Origin: JAWLHK01 sp041690355 [NCBI: bacterium]
Lineage (GTDB): Bacteria > J088 > JAWLBW01
Length of the DNA: 64,000 nucleotides
Reading direction: 5' to 3'
NCBI GenBank assembly: GCA_041690355.1
Contig: JAWLHK010000005.1
Span: 62,001-126,000 of the forward strand
Under the pieces are notes generated by a model. That model was given only the letters and a program-made list of their open reading frames with translations. It was not told the DNA's origin and searched no databases. Positions within the stretch are counted from its first letter, which is position 1. The number at the start of each line of letters is the position of its first letter. The translations under genes and the position numbers were made by a program. Of the stretch, positions 46,124 through 55,900 are shown piece after piece.

Positions 46124-48496
46124 CTACTTGGTCTTCATCTCGTAGACGCCGTCCCAGCCGGCGGAGACCGGGTTGCGGCGGAACTCCTCGATGCGCTTCA
46201 GGAAGATGCGGGTCGTTTCGTCATCGGGATGCGCCTGGAGCAGCTTCGTCCAGACCGCCTGGGCCCGATCCCAATCGGTCGCCCGGTACAACCCGAGCCC
46301 TTCCTCAAAGAGACCGACCTTCTCGAGCAGCGCGTCGCTGACCTGCCCCTTCTTGCCGACCAGCTCATAGATGCGCACCGGCTCGGTCTTGCCCTTGACC
46401 CGAACGGAATCCAGCTCGCGCGTGACGATGGCGTCGCCTGCCCGGCTGCGCGTGAATTCCGAAACGATCATCCGGATCCCGTACTGCTTGGTGGTCCCCT
46501 CGAGGCGGCTGGCCAGGTTCACGTTATCGCCCATGACGGTGTAGTCGAACCGCTGGCTCGACCCCATGTTGCCGACCGTCATCATGCCCGAGTTCAAGCC
46601 GATGCCGATGTCGATGGGCGGAATGGCGCCGGCGGGGATCGACTTGAGCCCCTCGCGGGCCCAACGCGGCTTCAGTTCCTTCTCGAGCACCTCGACCATG
46701 TCGAGCGCGGTGTAGCAGGCGCGCTTCGCATTGTCGGGCTGCTCTACCGGAGCCCCCCAGATGGCCATCAGGGCGTCACCGATGTACTTGTCGAGCGTCC
46801 CCTCGCTCTCGAAGACCAGATCGGTCATGACCGAGAGGTAGGCGTTCAGAAGCTCGACGAGCTGCTCGGAGGTGAGCTGTTCGGAGATCGTCGTGAATCC
46901 GCGGACGTCGGAGAACATGACGGTCAGGTCACGGGTTTCTCCGCCGAGCTTCAGCTTGTCGGGATTCTCGAGCACCGATTCGACGACGCTCGGCGTGACG
47001 TAACTCTGAAAGGCGCCGCGGATCTGGCGGGCCTGCCGCTCTTCGGTCATGTACTTGTAGGTGAGCATGACACCGAAGAGCAGAATGATCTCGAGCGAGG
47101 GGTAGACGATCGAGAGCCAGACCCCCCACTCGGTGAAGGCGTACTGCGTGAAGATGTAGTAGGAGACCCCGACGGCGAACGCCGCCATCGCCCCCTGGAA
47201 GCTGCGCAGCTTCGACAGCACCAGCCCCAGGCCGAGGCCGAGCATCAGGACGATGCCCAGATCGATGACCGTCAGGAGCGCGGGCTTCGTGAGAAAGTTC
47301 TGCGTCAGGATGTTGTCGACGACGTTGGCGTGAATGCCCACCCCCGGATAGACGGCGTCGAACGGCGTGTTCCGCAGGTCGTAGATGCCCACGGCCGTCG
47401 GGCCGACGAGAAAGATCCGGTCCTTCAGCTCCTCGGGCGGAATCCGGCCGTTCATGATGTCGGTGAAAGAGTAGGTGTCGAACACCCAGTTCCCGGCCTC
47501 GTTCATCGTGGGGCCGGCATAGTTGACGAGCAGGCCGCCCTTCTCGTCGGTTGGAATCTCAATATCGCCAAGACGGACGCGCTGAATCGCACCATGGTCG
47601 ATTTCAACCATGATCGGCTGCTGCAGCGCCAGGCTCGCGGCTTTCAAGCCGAGCGACGGATAGAGCCCTTCGCCGAACGGCAGCACCAGATGGTTCCACC
47701 GGATCACGCCGTCTTCCGGATCCGGAAGCATATAGAAGTGGCCGTAGTTCTCGGTGGCTGCATTGAGTACCGCGATGTTCGGGACCACCGCGAGCATCGA
47801 CTTCGCCTGAAGCGGCTCGTCTCCTATCGTGCGTACCTGACCGATCTGGCCCGCCTGGATATCGTCTTCCACATACTTGATCTGTGTGCCCTCGACCTGG
47901 TCGCGCCCCTCGGGCCCGAAGAAGAAGTAGCCGAGGACGATATTGTCCTTGAAACCGGCGAGCGACTCGGCCAGCGTAGCGTCGCTGTTGGCGCGACGCT
48001 CGCTCTCTGCCAGTTCCTGATAGAATTTCGCGGCCGACTCGGAAAGCGGGCGGGCCGTATCGGTCGCCTGCACGGCATATTCAGAGGGGAGTGCCGCAAA
48101 ATCCGGCTGCTTGTCCAGGCCGAGCTCGCGGAACCGGGCGCGCAGCTCCCGCACCTTGATCAGCTCGGAGTTCTGGTCGGGCTCGGAGAAGACGATATCG
48201 AAAGCCACGACGGCCGCGCCGGCCTTCTTCAGCTCGTCGACGAGTTTCGCGTGGGTCCAGCGGGGCCAGGGCCAGCGGCCGAGTTCGCTGATGCTCTTCT
48301 CGTCGATGGCGATGATGGCGACCCGGTCATCGCCCTGCCGGACGCCCCGCATGCGGAACTTGGCGTCGAGCGCCTTGGATTCGATCACGAGCAGAAAGGT
48401 CGGATTCAGAACCACCGCGACGAGCACGATCGAGGTGACGAGCATCGTCAGCCTGAAGGCCGACAGACGCGTGAAAAAGCTGAGCAGGCGCTTCAC
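46124..48496 (-). CDS. CHASE2-domain adenylate/guanylate cyclase
   Basis: This 790-residue membrane protein starts with a basic stretch and a TM helix (MLVTSIVLVAVVLNPTFLLV), an extracytoplasmic CHASE2 sensor (about 35-360; RVAIIAIDEKSISELGRWPW, RWTHAKLVDELKKAGAAVVA), then about three TM helices (about 375-450) and a class III cyclase (about 490-690). Metal-binding Asp are in VMFSDVRGFTTISEQL and YIGDALMAIWGAPV, and FDYTVMGDNVNLASRLEG carries the Asn-Arg pair, so it looks active. The TPR-like C-terminus follows. The GTG at 48496 has a strong AGGGGGA site. It is adjacent to the Crp-like gene, suggesting a cAMP signal pair. The CHASE2 ligand is unknown. Confidence 0.9.
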   Translation of the reverse strand: MKRLLSFFTRLSAFRLTMLVTSIVLVAVVLNPTFLLVIESKALDAKFRMRGVRQGDDRVAIIAIDEKSISELGRWPWPRWTHAKLVDELKKAGAAVVAFDIVFSEPDQNSELIKVRELRARFRELGLDKQPDFAALPSEYAVQATDTARPLSESAAKFYQELAESERRANSDATLAESLAGFKDNIVLGYFFFGPEGRDQVEGTQIKYVEDDIQAGQIGQVRTIGDEPLQAKSMLAVVPNIAVLNAATENYGHFYMLPDPEDGVIRWNHLVLPFGEGLYPSLGLKAASLALQQPIMVEIDHGAIQRVRLGDIEIPTDEKGGLLVNYAGPTMNEAGNWVFDTYSFTDIMNGRIPPEELKDRIFLVGPTAVGIYDLRNTPFDAVYPGVGIHANVVDNILTQNFLTKPALLTVIDLGIVLMLGLGLGLVLSKLRSFQGAMAAFAVGVSYYIFTQYAFTEWGVWLSIVYPSLEIILLFGVMLTYKYMTEERQARQIRGAFQSYVTPSVVESVLENPDKLKLGGETRDLTVMFSDVRGFTTISEQLTSEQLVELLNAYLSVMTDLVFESEGTLDKYIGDALMAIWGAPVEQPDNAKRACYTALDMVEVLEKELKPRWAREGLKSIPAGAIPPIDIGIGLNSGMMTVGNMGSSQRFDYTVMGDNVNLASRLEGTTKQYGIRMIVSEFTRSRAGDAIVTRELDSVRVKGKTEPVRIYELVGKKGQVSDALLEKVGLFEEGLGLYRATDWDRAQAVWTKLLQAHPDDETTRIFLKRIEEFRRNPVSAGWDGVYEMKTK

Positions 48497-48605
48497 CGCA
48501 TTCCCCCTGTTGCAGATTCCCCTTAGCTTACAAAGTCGGGGGTCCCCGCGCAAACGGGCAGGGGCCGTTGCTCCCGGGGGCGCGCGACCGGTAAGATGAT
48601 GGCGC

Positions 48606-51467
48606 ATGAAGGCCCTGAACCGCTGGTTTCCGCTCCCCCTCCACCAGTTTCTCAACCAGCTGGTCTTTCTCTATGCCGGCAAGGAGCTCTACCGGCTATC
48701 TGTCACGTGGGTCGAAATCGGCCTGATTCTTTTCTCGGCCGTTCTCCTCGAGCATCTGCTCATCCTTGTACGCGAGCGGAGGATCAGCGCGTTCTCATTC
48801 GCCGCCGTCAGCTCGGCCTTCAATGTGGCCTTCATGCTGGGCGCGACGAACATCTGGGCCTACGTGCTCGCGCTGGGCGCCGGCCTGGGGCAGAAGCATC
48901 TGGCCAAGCGGTTCGCAGGCCGGCATTTTCTGAATCCGTCGAACTTCGGCATCGTCGTTGCGCTCCTTGCGCTGCCGCAGTTCACGTACGTCACCTTTCT
49001 CGATTGGGGACAAACCCCCGAATTCGCGGTCGCCATCGCTGCCCTGGGCGGCTTTATCCTGCTGCGGGTCGGTCTGCTCGTCGTTCCGATCGTTTTCCTG
49101 GCCAGCCATGCCGCACTGCAGCTTCTCCTGCACCAGCACGATGCGAACGCTCTCCTGCTTCAGGTCCAGACGGCGGGATTTCTGCTGTTCGCCTTCTTCA
49201 TGATCACCGATCCGCGTACGCTGCCGCACAGCCGCGGCTTTCTGGTGCTGCACACCCTGGTCACCGCGTTCCTGGTAAACCTGCTTCCGCTCCTGTTCGG
49301 CCCCAAGGACGTGAATCTGTTTCTTGCCCTCGTCCTGAGCAGCCTCTTCGTTCCGCTCTGGCGCCGGCTCGAAACGAGGGGCGTGGGCGTGCGCGCCCTC
49401 GCACCGTCTGCAGCGGTATTGGCCGCCTCCATCGTCCTGCTCTATTTTTCGCCCTGGAACGTCGCCCGCAACACGGCACTGGCCTACCAGAAGGCTCTTG
49501 CTCTCGAGCCGGAGGCGTTCGTGCCCGATTCGGCCATGTTACGCGCCGGGCGCGCCGTGACCGATCCGGCTGCCATCTGGGAGGCGCGCGACGAGGACCT
49601 TTTCGCCGCCCGCTGGGAGACCTCACGCGTCGTTCGCCGGCCGCTCGCCGCAAACCGAAGCGCCGACACGGCGTTTCTCGAACGAAGTGACCAATTGCCG
49701 CCCTACCCGAACCGGGTTCCGCCGGAACTGGCTGGCGGCGACGACTCCCGGCAATGGGCCGGTGTCGCGGGGGGCGATCTGAACCAGGACGGCTTTCCGG
49801 ACCTCGCCGTCGCCAAAATCGGCAGCCCCCTTCGGATCTGGATCAACGATCGCCGGGGCGGGTTCGTCGATGCGACCGCTCTGTTCTTTCCCGATGAAGT
49901 TCCCGAACACATCGAACATCTGGCGCTTGCCGATTTCAACAACGACACCTGGCTCGACCTGCTCGTCGTGCCGTCCTATTACTTCGGCACGACGGGCGGC
50001 ACGCTGCATCTTTTCGATCCGGGCTGCCGCTGCTTCGGACCCGCAGTACTCACCCTGCCCCGGCGTCACAACAGCGGCGGGATCACGGTCGCCGACCTGA
50101 ATGGAGACCGGAAGCTCGACTTCTACGTTTCTTTCGGCATCGACGTTTACAGCGAGGCCCTCGACCACCAGTATGCGCCCGACGCCGACGTCTTCTACCT
50201 GAGCGGCCCGGACGGCTGGCAGGATGCGCTCACGGAGACGCTTGCCCCATGGCTCACCGAGCAGTCCTTCGCCGGCATGACGCCGCTGTTCGTCGACTTC
50301 GATCAGGACGGACGTCTCGACTTCCTGCTCGGAAATGATTTCACGGATCCGAGCCTCACCTTCCGGGGGACGGCCGACGGCCGCTTCGAGATCCTCCCTG
50401 CAGCGCTTATCGAAAACAATACCAAGGACAGCATGTCGTACTTCGCCATCGACTTCGACAACGACGGCGAATTCGAACTCTGGGAAAACGGCACCTCGCG
50501 GGAGTTGACCACCGGCCGGGTTGCCTATGCCAAGGCTTTTCCGGGCAGGAACCGGACACCGCTCAACCGGGAGATCGAGCATATCGAGAAGCTTCGCGAG
50601 TTCGGCACGCTCGACTGCGCCGGCTTCTCCGATCCGGTCGGCCAGGCGCTCTGCCGGACCGAGGCGCTGCTGCAGGGCGCGTTGAACCGCGGCGACGCCG
50701 CCGCCTGCGAGAACATCGCCAACCGGGCGTTCTACCACAGCTGCCGCTGGGTCGTACGCATGCGTACCCAGTCGTCTCAAGTTCCCGGCCCGGGCGTCTA
50801 CAAGTATGATGTCGAGCGGTACCCCAAGCAACTCGGCGAAAACGTGCTGTTGCGACGCGACCGGGACTCGGGCCGGTGGCGCAACGTGCTCAAATACCAG
50901 CGGCATGCTGAGTTCACGGGTTGGACCTGGGCCGCATGGCCGATGGACTTCGACAACGACGGCCGGCTCGATCTCTACATCAGCAACGGCTTCGTGTCGC
51001 GCTCGCACGATCGCAACCGCCTGCTGCGCAATGAAAGCCGCGGGCGGCGTATCGTGCTCACGGAGGTCGCCCCGGACTTCGGGCTTGATCTCGAAGACAA
51101 CGGACGCGGCGTTCTCGGTGTGGACTTCGACCTCGACGGCGACGCCGATCTGCTCGTGAACAACTACCTTATCGAGCCCCGTCACTTCGAGAACACGCTG
51201 GGCGGCCCGGCCGCGCTCGTGGACCTGCGCTGCCGCACGGCGAACTACTACTGTCTCGGCGCGGTCATGAAACTGCGCTTCTCGCGCGAAACGCTGACGC
51301 GGGCCGTTACGCTCGGCGGACACTGGAACACGAGCCAGCCCTCCGGACAGCACTTCGGATTCCCGCCCGGCGAAGACCGAGGCGTTCTCTCGGTACGCTG
51401 GCCCGACGGCACCGAGCAGGACCTCGGGCCCGTGTACCCGGGTCATCGCTTCGTCTTCTATCAGTGA
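48606..51467 (+). CDS. UnbU/UnbV-like fusion: RnfD/NqrB-like membrane domain with FG-GAP and ASPIC/UnbV domains
   Basis: This 953-residue protein has about eight or nine TM helices in residues 1-290 with an RnfD/NqrB-like pattern (SFAAVSSAFNVAFMLGATN, KRFAGRHFLNPSNFGIVVAL, LLFAFFMITDPRTLPHSRGF), then a large extracytoplasmic part (about 375-953) with Ca-binding FG-GAP loops (GDLNQDGFPDLAV, ADFNNDTWLDLLV, VDFDQDGRLDFLL, MDFDNDGRLDLYI, VDFDLDGDADLLV) and a C-terminal ASPIC/UnbV module (LSVRWPDGTEQDLGPVYPGH). In enediyne gene clusters these two types occur as separate neighbours UnbU and UnbV; here they are one chain. Two membrane genes follow directly. Function unknown; redox or transport across the membrane is possible. 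Confidence 0.75.
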   Translation: MKALNRWFPLPLHQFLNQLVFLYAGKELYRLSVTWVEIGLILFSAVLLEHLLILVRERRISAFSFAAVSSAFNVAFMLGATNIWAYVLALGAGLGQKHLAKRFAGRHFLNPSNFGIVVALLALPQFTYVTFLDWGQTPEFAVAIAALGGFILLRVGLLVVPIVFLASHAALQLLLHQHDANALLLQVQTAGFLLFAFFMITDPRTLPHSRGFLVLHTLVTAFLVNLLPLLFGPKDVNLFLALVLSSLFVPLWRRLETRGVGVRALAPSAAVLAASIVLLYFSPWNVARNTALAYQKALALEPEAFVPDSAMLRAGRAVTDPAAIWEARDEDLFAARWETSRVVRRPLAANRSADTAFLERSDQLPPYPNRVPPELAGGDDSRQWAGVAGGDLNQDGFPDLAVAKIGSPLRIWINDRRGGFVDATALFFPDEVPEHIEHLALADFNNDTWLDLLVVPSYYFGTTGGTLHLFDPGCRCFGPAVLTLPRRHNSGGITVADLNGDRKLDFYVSFGIDVYSEALDHQYAPDADVFYLSGPDGWQDALTETLAPWLTEQSFAGMTPLFVDFDQDGRLDFLLGNDFTDPSLTFRGTADGRFEILPAALIENNTKDSMSYFAIDFDNDGEFELWENGTSRELTTGRVAYAKAFPGRNRTPLNREIEHIEKLREFGTLDCAGFSDPVGQALCRTEALLQGALNRGDAAACENIANRAFYHSCRWVVRMRTQSSQVPGPGVYKYDVERYPKQLGENVLLRRDRDSGRWRNVLKYQRHAEFTGWTWAAWPMDFDNDGRLDLYISNGFVSRSHDRNRLLRNESRGRRIVLTEVAPDFGLDLEDNGRGVLGVDFDLDGDADLLVNNYLIEPRHFENTLGGPAALVDLRCRTANYYCLGAVMKLRFSRETLTRAVTLGGHWNTSQPSGQHFGFPPGEDRGVLSVRWPDGTEQDLGPVYPGHRFVFYQ

Positions 51468-51525
51468 CCGCGGCGAAGAGTGGCACGGGTCGATGCCCGG
51501 GTGCTAAGCTGTGCACAGGAACCGC

Positions 51526-52029
51526 ATGTCGAACACCACGCCACCTGCCATACCGCCCGGCCCGCGCCTGTCCCGCGCCACGCGCATCTTCATCGCCGTC
51601 TGGCTGAGTCTGTTCGTGCTGGGAGCGCTCAATCACAACATCCTGCCGCGTGCCGGGCTGCTGCTGAATCTGCACCTGCCCCACCTGCGCTACGGCTACG
51701 TGATGTTCAGCCGCAACTTCGGGGTCGTCGCGGTGCCCTACTACAAGCCGGCCGATTCAGAGGAACTGCGGCCGCTGGCGGAGCTGGTGAAGACCCCGGC
51801 CCCCTTCATGAAGCGCACACGCACGGCGGTCATGGTGCTCATGACCAAGTTCGAGTACTTCTTCGCCCTCTGCGAGAGCGCGCCCGAGGCGCACGGCGCC
51901 GAGTTCGTCCTGAAGCTCCATGCCCCGGGCCGGCCCGAAATCGACGACCAATATCGCCGGTATCTCTGTTATCAAGGCCAACTCTATGCTGAAAAAGCAG
52001 AACAGAAACTACCTGACCTCGGCCTTTGA
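51526..52029 (+). CDS. Small membrane-anchored protein of the UnbUV-like operon
   Basis: This 167-residue protein has one N-terminal TM helix (ATRIFIAVWLSLFVLGAL, about 18-38) followed by a soluble domain without recognised family (YGYVMFSRNFGVVAVPYYKP, RTAVMVLMTKFEYFFALCES). ATG at 51526 has AGGA six bases upstream. It starts 58 bp after the UnbU/UnbV-like gene and overlaps the next gene by 44 bp, so the three form an operon and probably one complex. Its soluble part may bind the large extracytoplasmic domain of its neighbour. No function can be assigned. Confidence 0.7.
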   Translation: MSNTTPPAIPPGPRLSRATRIFIAVWLSLFVLGALNHNILPRAGLLLNLHLPHLRYGYVMFSRNFGVVAVPYYKPADSEELRPLAELVKTPAPFMKRTRTAVMVLMTKFEYFFALCESAPEAHGAEFVLKLHAPGRPEIDDQYRRYLCYQGQLYAEKAEQKLPDLGL

Positions 52030-52930
52030 GGGGACCTATCCGGCCGGACCCCTCGGTCTCTATCGCTTCCTGGTTTACGCGGGCATCCTGATACACTTCG
52101 CGCCGTCGCTGATCTTTCTCGAAGAGAACTACGGCAGCCGCGTGTTTCGCATGCCCGAGTGGAACACGTTTCTCTTCGACTTTCTGCCCGCGATTCCCGA
52201 AGAAGCGCTCGTTGCCCTGTCGGCCCTCACGCTGCTCGCGTGCGTGACGGGTCTTCTCGGGCTCCTGCCGCGCACCTCGGCCATCGTCGGCGGCCTGGGC
52301 CTTTACGCGTTCGCGAGCTTCAATTCGATCAGCGTGCAGACGCTCGCGCTGTCTTCGGTCTGGGCCATTCTGCCGCTCTTCGCGGTCAGCGGCGCGGGTT
52401 CGGAGGGGTTTTCGGTGAGCGCGCTCTGGCGGCGCTACAAGGGCCGGGCGCCGCGGCCCGCGCCGAAGTGGGTGCGCACCGTCCTGCTCGCCCAGGTGCT
52501 CATCGGCTTCTTCTTCGCGGGGGTCGAGAAGGTCATGGCCGGATGGCCGATGTCGAACGAGATGTACTTCGTGCTCAACTACCCCAAGGACTTCATGATG
52601 CGCGACTGGACGTTCGCGCTGCCGTTTCTTCGCACGCGCGAAGCCGGCCTGGTCCTCAGCGTGCTCACGGTCTTCGTCGAGCTCGTGGTACCGCTGCTAC
52701 TCGTCTGGCGGCCGACCCGGCTTGTCGCCTTTCTGGTCTTCGAAGGCTTTTTCGCCGGCGTCGTGGCGACGCTCGAAGTGCCGCCGCTCTTCTACGCCAT
52801 TTACGCGCCGGCCGCCCTGCTCGCCTTCACAGCGGCCGACTGGGAACGCTACGGTTCGTTCTTCGCACGCCGCAAGGAAGCCGGCGGCGGGCACGACGGG
52901 TCTGCGTCGGCGGCTGAACTTCAGGTGTGA
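51986..52930 (+). CDS. HTTM-domain-like integral membrane protein
   Basis: This 314-residue protein has about seven or eight TM helices and the layout of HTTM (horizontally transferred transmembrane, vitamin K gamma-carboxylase-related) proteins: PLGLYRFLVYAGILIHFAPS, FLPAIPEEALVALSALTLLA, AFASFNSISVQTLALSSVW, LAQVLIGFFFAGVEKVMAGW and VSVLTVFVELVVPLLLVWRP-like segments near 220. The ATG at 51986 lies inside the previous gene (44-bp overlap). HTTM genes often accompany UnbU-like and FG-GAP/ASPIC proteins. Function of bacterial members is unknown. A charged, Gly-rich tail follows. Confidence 0.75.
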   Translation: MLKKQNRNYLTSAFEGTYPAGPLGLYRFLVYAGILIHFAPSLIFLEENYGSRVFRMPEWNTFLFDFLPAIPEEALVALSALTLLACVTGLLGLLPRTSAIVGGLGLYAFASFNSISVQTLALSSVWAILPLFAVSGAGSEGFSVSALWRRYKGRAPRPAPKWVRTVLLAQVLIGFFFAGVEKVMAGWPMSNEMYFVLNYPKDFMMRDWTFALPFLRTREAGLVLSVLTVFVELVVPLLLVWRPTRLVAFLVFEGFFAGVVATLEVPPLFYAIYAPAALLAFTAADWERYGSFFARRKEAGGGHDGSASAAELQV

Positions 52931-52999
52931 GGCCCCTGCGCGCGGCGAGGCACGCGGGAGCCGCGCGAAGGGCGCAAAGAGACCGACCGGCGCATCCGT

Positions 53000-55900
53000 T
53001 CAGGGGAGCCGCAGATACCAGTCTTCGACGCGGTCGCTGTAGACACGCGGCTCGACGACGACCCGGGCCTCGCCGAAGTCGCCCATGACCGTCGCGCCCG
53101 CGGCCGTGCGCACCGCATAGGTGCCCGCCGGAATCGCCGCCGAAACGGCCCCCGACTCCACGGGAACGAGGATCGTGCGCCCGGCAAGAACCAGATCGTC
53201 GAAGAGCAGCGTCTGATTGGCCGGCATGTTGCCGGAGTTCGTCCGCACGGTGGCCATGACGAGCCCGAGGCCGTCGTGGTCGGGGTAGCCGGTCTCATCC
53301 TCCTGCCCGAGCACGAAGGTCTGCAGGCCGTCCGACGCCACCCAGGTCCAGCACGGCAGATGGGTCATGATCAAGCCGTTGACCTCCTGCCACCATGCGC
53401 CGCAGACGGCACGCTGCTTCAGGTTGAAACCGACGAGATTGAACGGGGTCGGCCAGGCGCCGTAGTTCGTGATGTTATAGGCCGGCAGATTTCCCGGCAG
53501 CTGCACGCGGCGGCGCAGTCCGGACATGCTCCACACGGCGTCCCAGGCGCCCGACGCCGGGCCGGTGAGCAGGGCGGCGTACAGGGGATCGGCGTAGCGC
53601 AGGACGGCCGGTGACGGCCCTTCGAGCAAGGTCGGCGGGATGGCCCCGTGCAACCCCTGCGGCCCTTCGATGCCGTCGGGGGGAAGGATGAAGTCGTGCA
53701 CCTCGGTGGCGCCCGTCACGTAGAGGGCCGCGGCATCGAACCGGGTGCCGTACACGGCGGCCGCCGAGACGGTCAGGCTCCCGGTTCCGCCGCTGGCGGG
53801 CAGGCCGTAGCTTCCGTCGGGGCCGGTCAGCGTGCGCGAGTGGAACTGTGTGGCGTGCCACGCGACCTCGGCATTGGCGACCGGCGTCAGATTCTCGTCG
53901 CGCACCACGCCGGTCACCCAGCCGGTGATACCGGGGGAGAGAACACGCAGCTCGACGGATGCCGCGGGCTCGGCGTAGACGACATGCGAGAGCATGCCTT
54001 CTCTCACGGCCATGATCCGCTGCAGGCCGCCCCCTGAGGGCAGGCCGACGACGGCGGCGCCGAAGTCGTCGGTGGCGGCATAGGTGCTGCCGGCCCCTTC
54101 GCCGGCCATCACGAGCGCGACGACAGGGTTGCCGGCCTCATCGGTGACGGCGACGGACATCGTTTCGTCCCAGGCCGGCGTCTCGAGGATGGGGGCCGTG
54201 GCCCACGTGACCTCGCCCGCGGCATAGAAGCGGCCGAGCACCGGCAGCTGCGGGTAGCGGAAATCGGGCTGGATCCGCGCGATGCCGATGCCGTCGCGAT
54301 CGAGAAGGTCGCCGAGCGGGTAGCGCAGCAGCTCCACGCCCGACGGCGAGCGGACGGTAACGACGCTGGTCACCAGGCCGCCGTAGGGAACGCCGAGAAT
54401 CCGTGAGGCCGAAAAGCGCAGCGGTCCGTGGCGCCGCGCGATCGTGAAGGTCTGCGGCGCGCAGTCGTCGACGACGCGCGCTTCGCCGATGTTCACGGCG
54501 CCGTCTTCGTTCTCGTCGAGGATGAAGGCGCAGACGCCGGTCGCCGGAACCGAGACCGCGAGCGGAAAAGCGGGCGCGCCCAGCGAGACATGCGTGACGG
54601 GCCAGGCGTAAAGCGTGGGCCGCCATTGGAAAAGAACCGGCTTCGCGGGGAGCCCGGCATCGGCATCGAGCATCGCGGCGGCGTCGGTCGCGTGCGCCGC
54701 CATCGGCCAGGGCGCGGTTGCGACGACTAGCGGCCGGGCCACCGCAAGAAAGCGATCTTCGTAGCGGTCGGCCGGATTCGTAACAAGCGTGTCGTAGGCG
54801 TCCCAGCGATCGTCGGCGTGGCGGTCGTCGACAGCGAACAGGTGCGGCACCCGGAACCCGGCGTACGGCACCTCGCCGGCGCCGTACGCGCCGAGGCGCA
54901 CGGCCTCGAAGCCCGGCACCGTGGATTCGGATGCGTAGACGAGCCACTGTCCGGCCGGAGCCGGCAGCGTAATCGAGGCGCCGCTGCGGTAGACCGCGTG
55001 CGTGCGCCATTCCAGGCTCCCCGCAGGGCGGTAGAAGAACTCGTTCCACCCGGGGGCGAGCCAGAGATCGTTGACGGTCTCGGTCGCCGCCATCGGGCTG
55101 CCGTCGGGGCGGTAGACTTCGGCGGGGGTCACGCCGACCACGTCGGCCAGCGGCCAGCGCGCCTCGGTCGTCATGGGAATCGATTCGGCCGGCGGCTCGG
55201 CCCAGGCTTCGGCGAACGCGGCCCAGCCGAAGGCGCGCGCGGGGAGCACCGTCTCGTTGCCCGCGAGGTCGGTGACGCGCACCGAAAGGGACACGGCGGT
55301 GTCGGTGCGATCGGTGAGCGCGGTGGCATAGACCCACTCGAGGCCGTCGGGGGTGAACGCTTCGCCGCAGACGTCGGTCGCGCCGTTGCAGAAGAGAACC
55401 CGGTCGACCCCCGAACCGACGTCGGCAACGTCGACGCGCAACTGGTTGCGCCAGGTCATCCGCGTAAAGTTCTGGGCCGCGGTTCCCCACGCGGCCGTGG
55501 GGGCGTCGGCGTCGATGTCGAGAACCAGCTCCTCGCCCGGCCAGACCTTCTCGTCGGCGTCGACGATCCGGCAATCGACGGTGCGGGCGCCCGTGGTCGC
55601 GAAGGGTCCGATGGTCACCGACTCGGCCCCTTCGCCGTCGCTGACCGCCAGCTCGGTCCATACGCCGTCGACCGCCATCTCGAGGCGGCTCAGGGCGGTG
55701 GCGCGCCGGTACTGCAAGGTCAGGGGTATCGGCACGCCCCCCGTATAGAGCGTGCGCGCCGGGGGAACGAAGGCGCAGGCGCCGTCGTGGATGGGACTCG
55801 TGAGGCGGTATTCGAAGAAATACGGGCCCCAGAGCTTCGGATTGCCGGCGCGGCGGGCGAGCACGACGATCTGGCTCGTGCGGATGATGCGCACCGAGAA

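Noticed and set aside
48497-48605. Possible sigma70 promoter for the cyclase gene (TTGCGC-N17-TAAGCT)
   Set aside because: Only about half of the consensus positions match in each box, so it is too weak to list.
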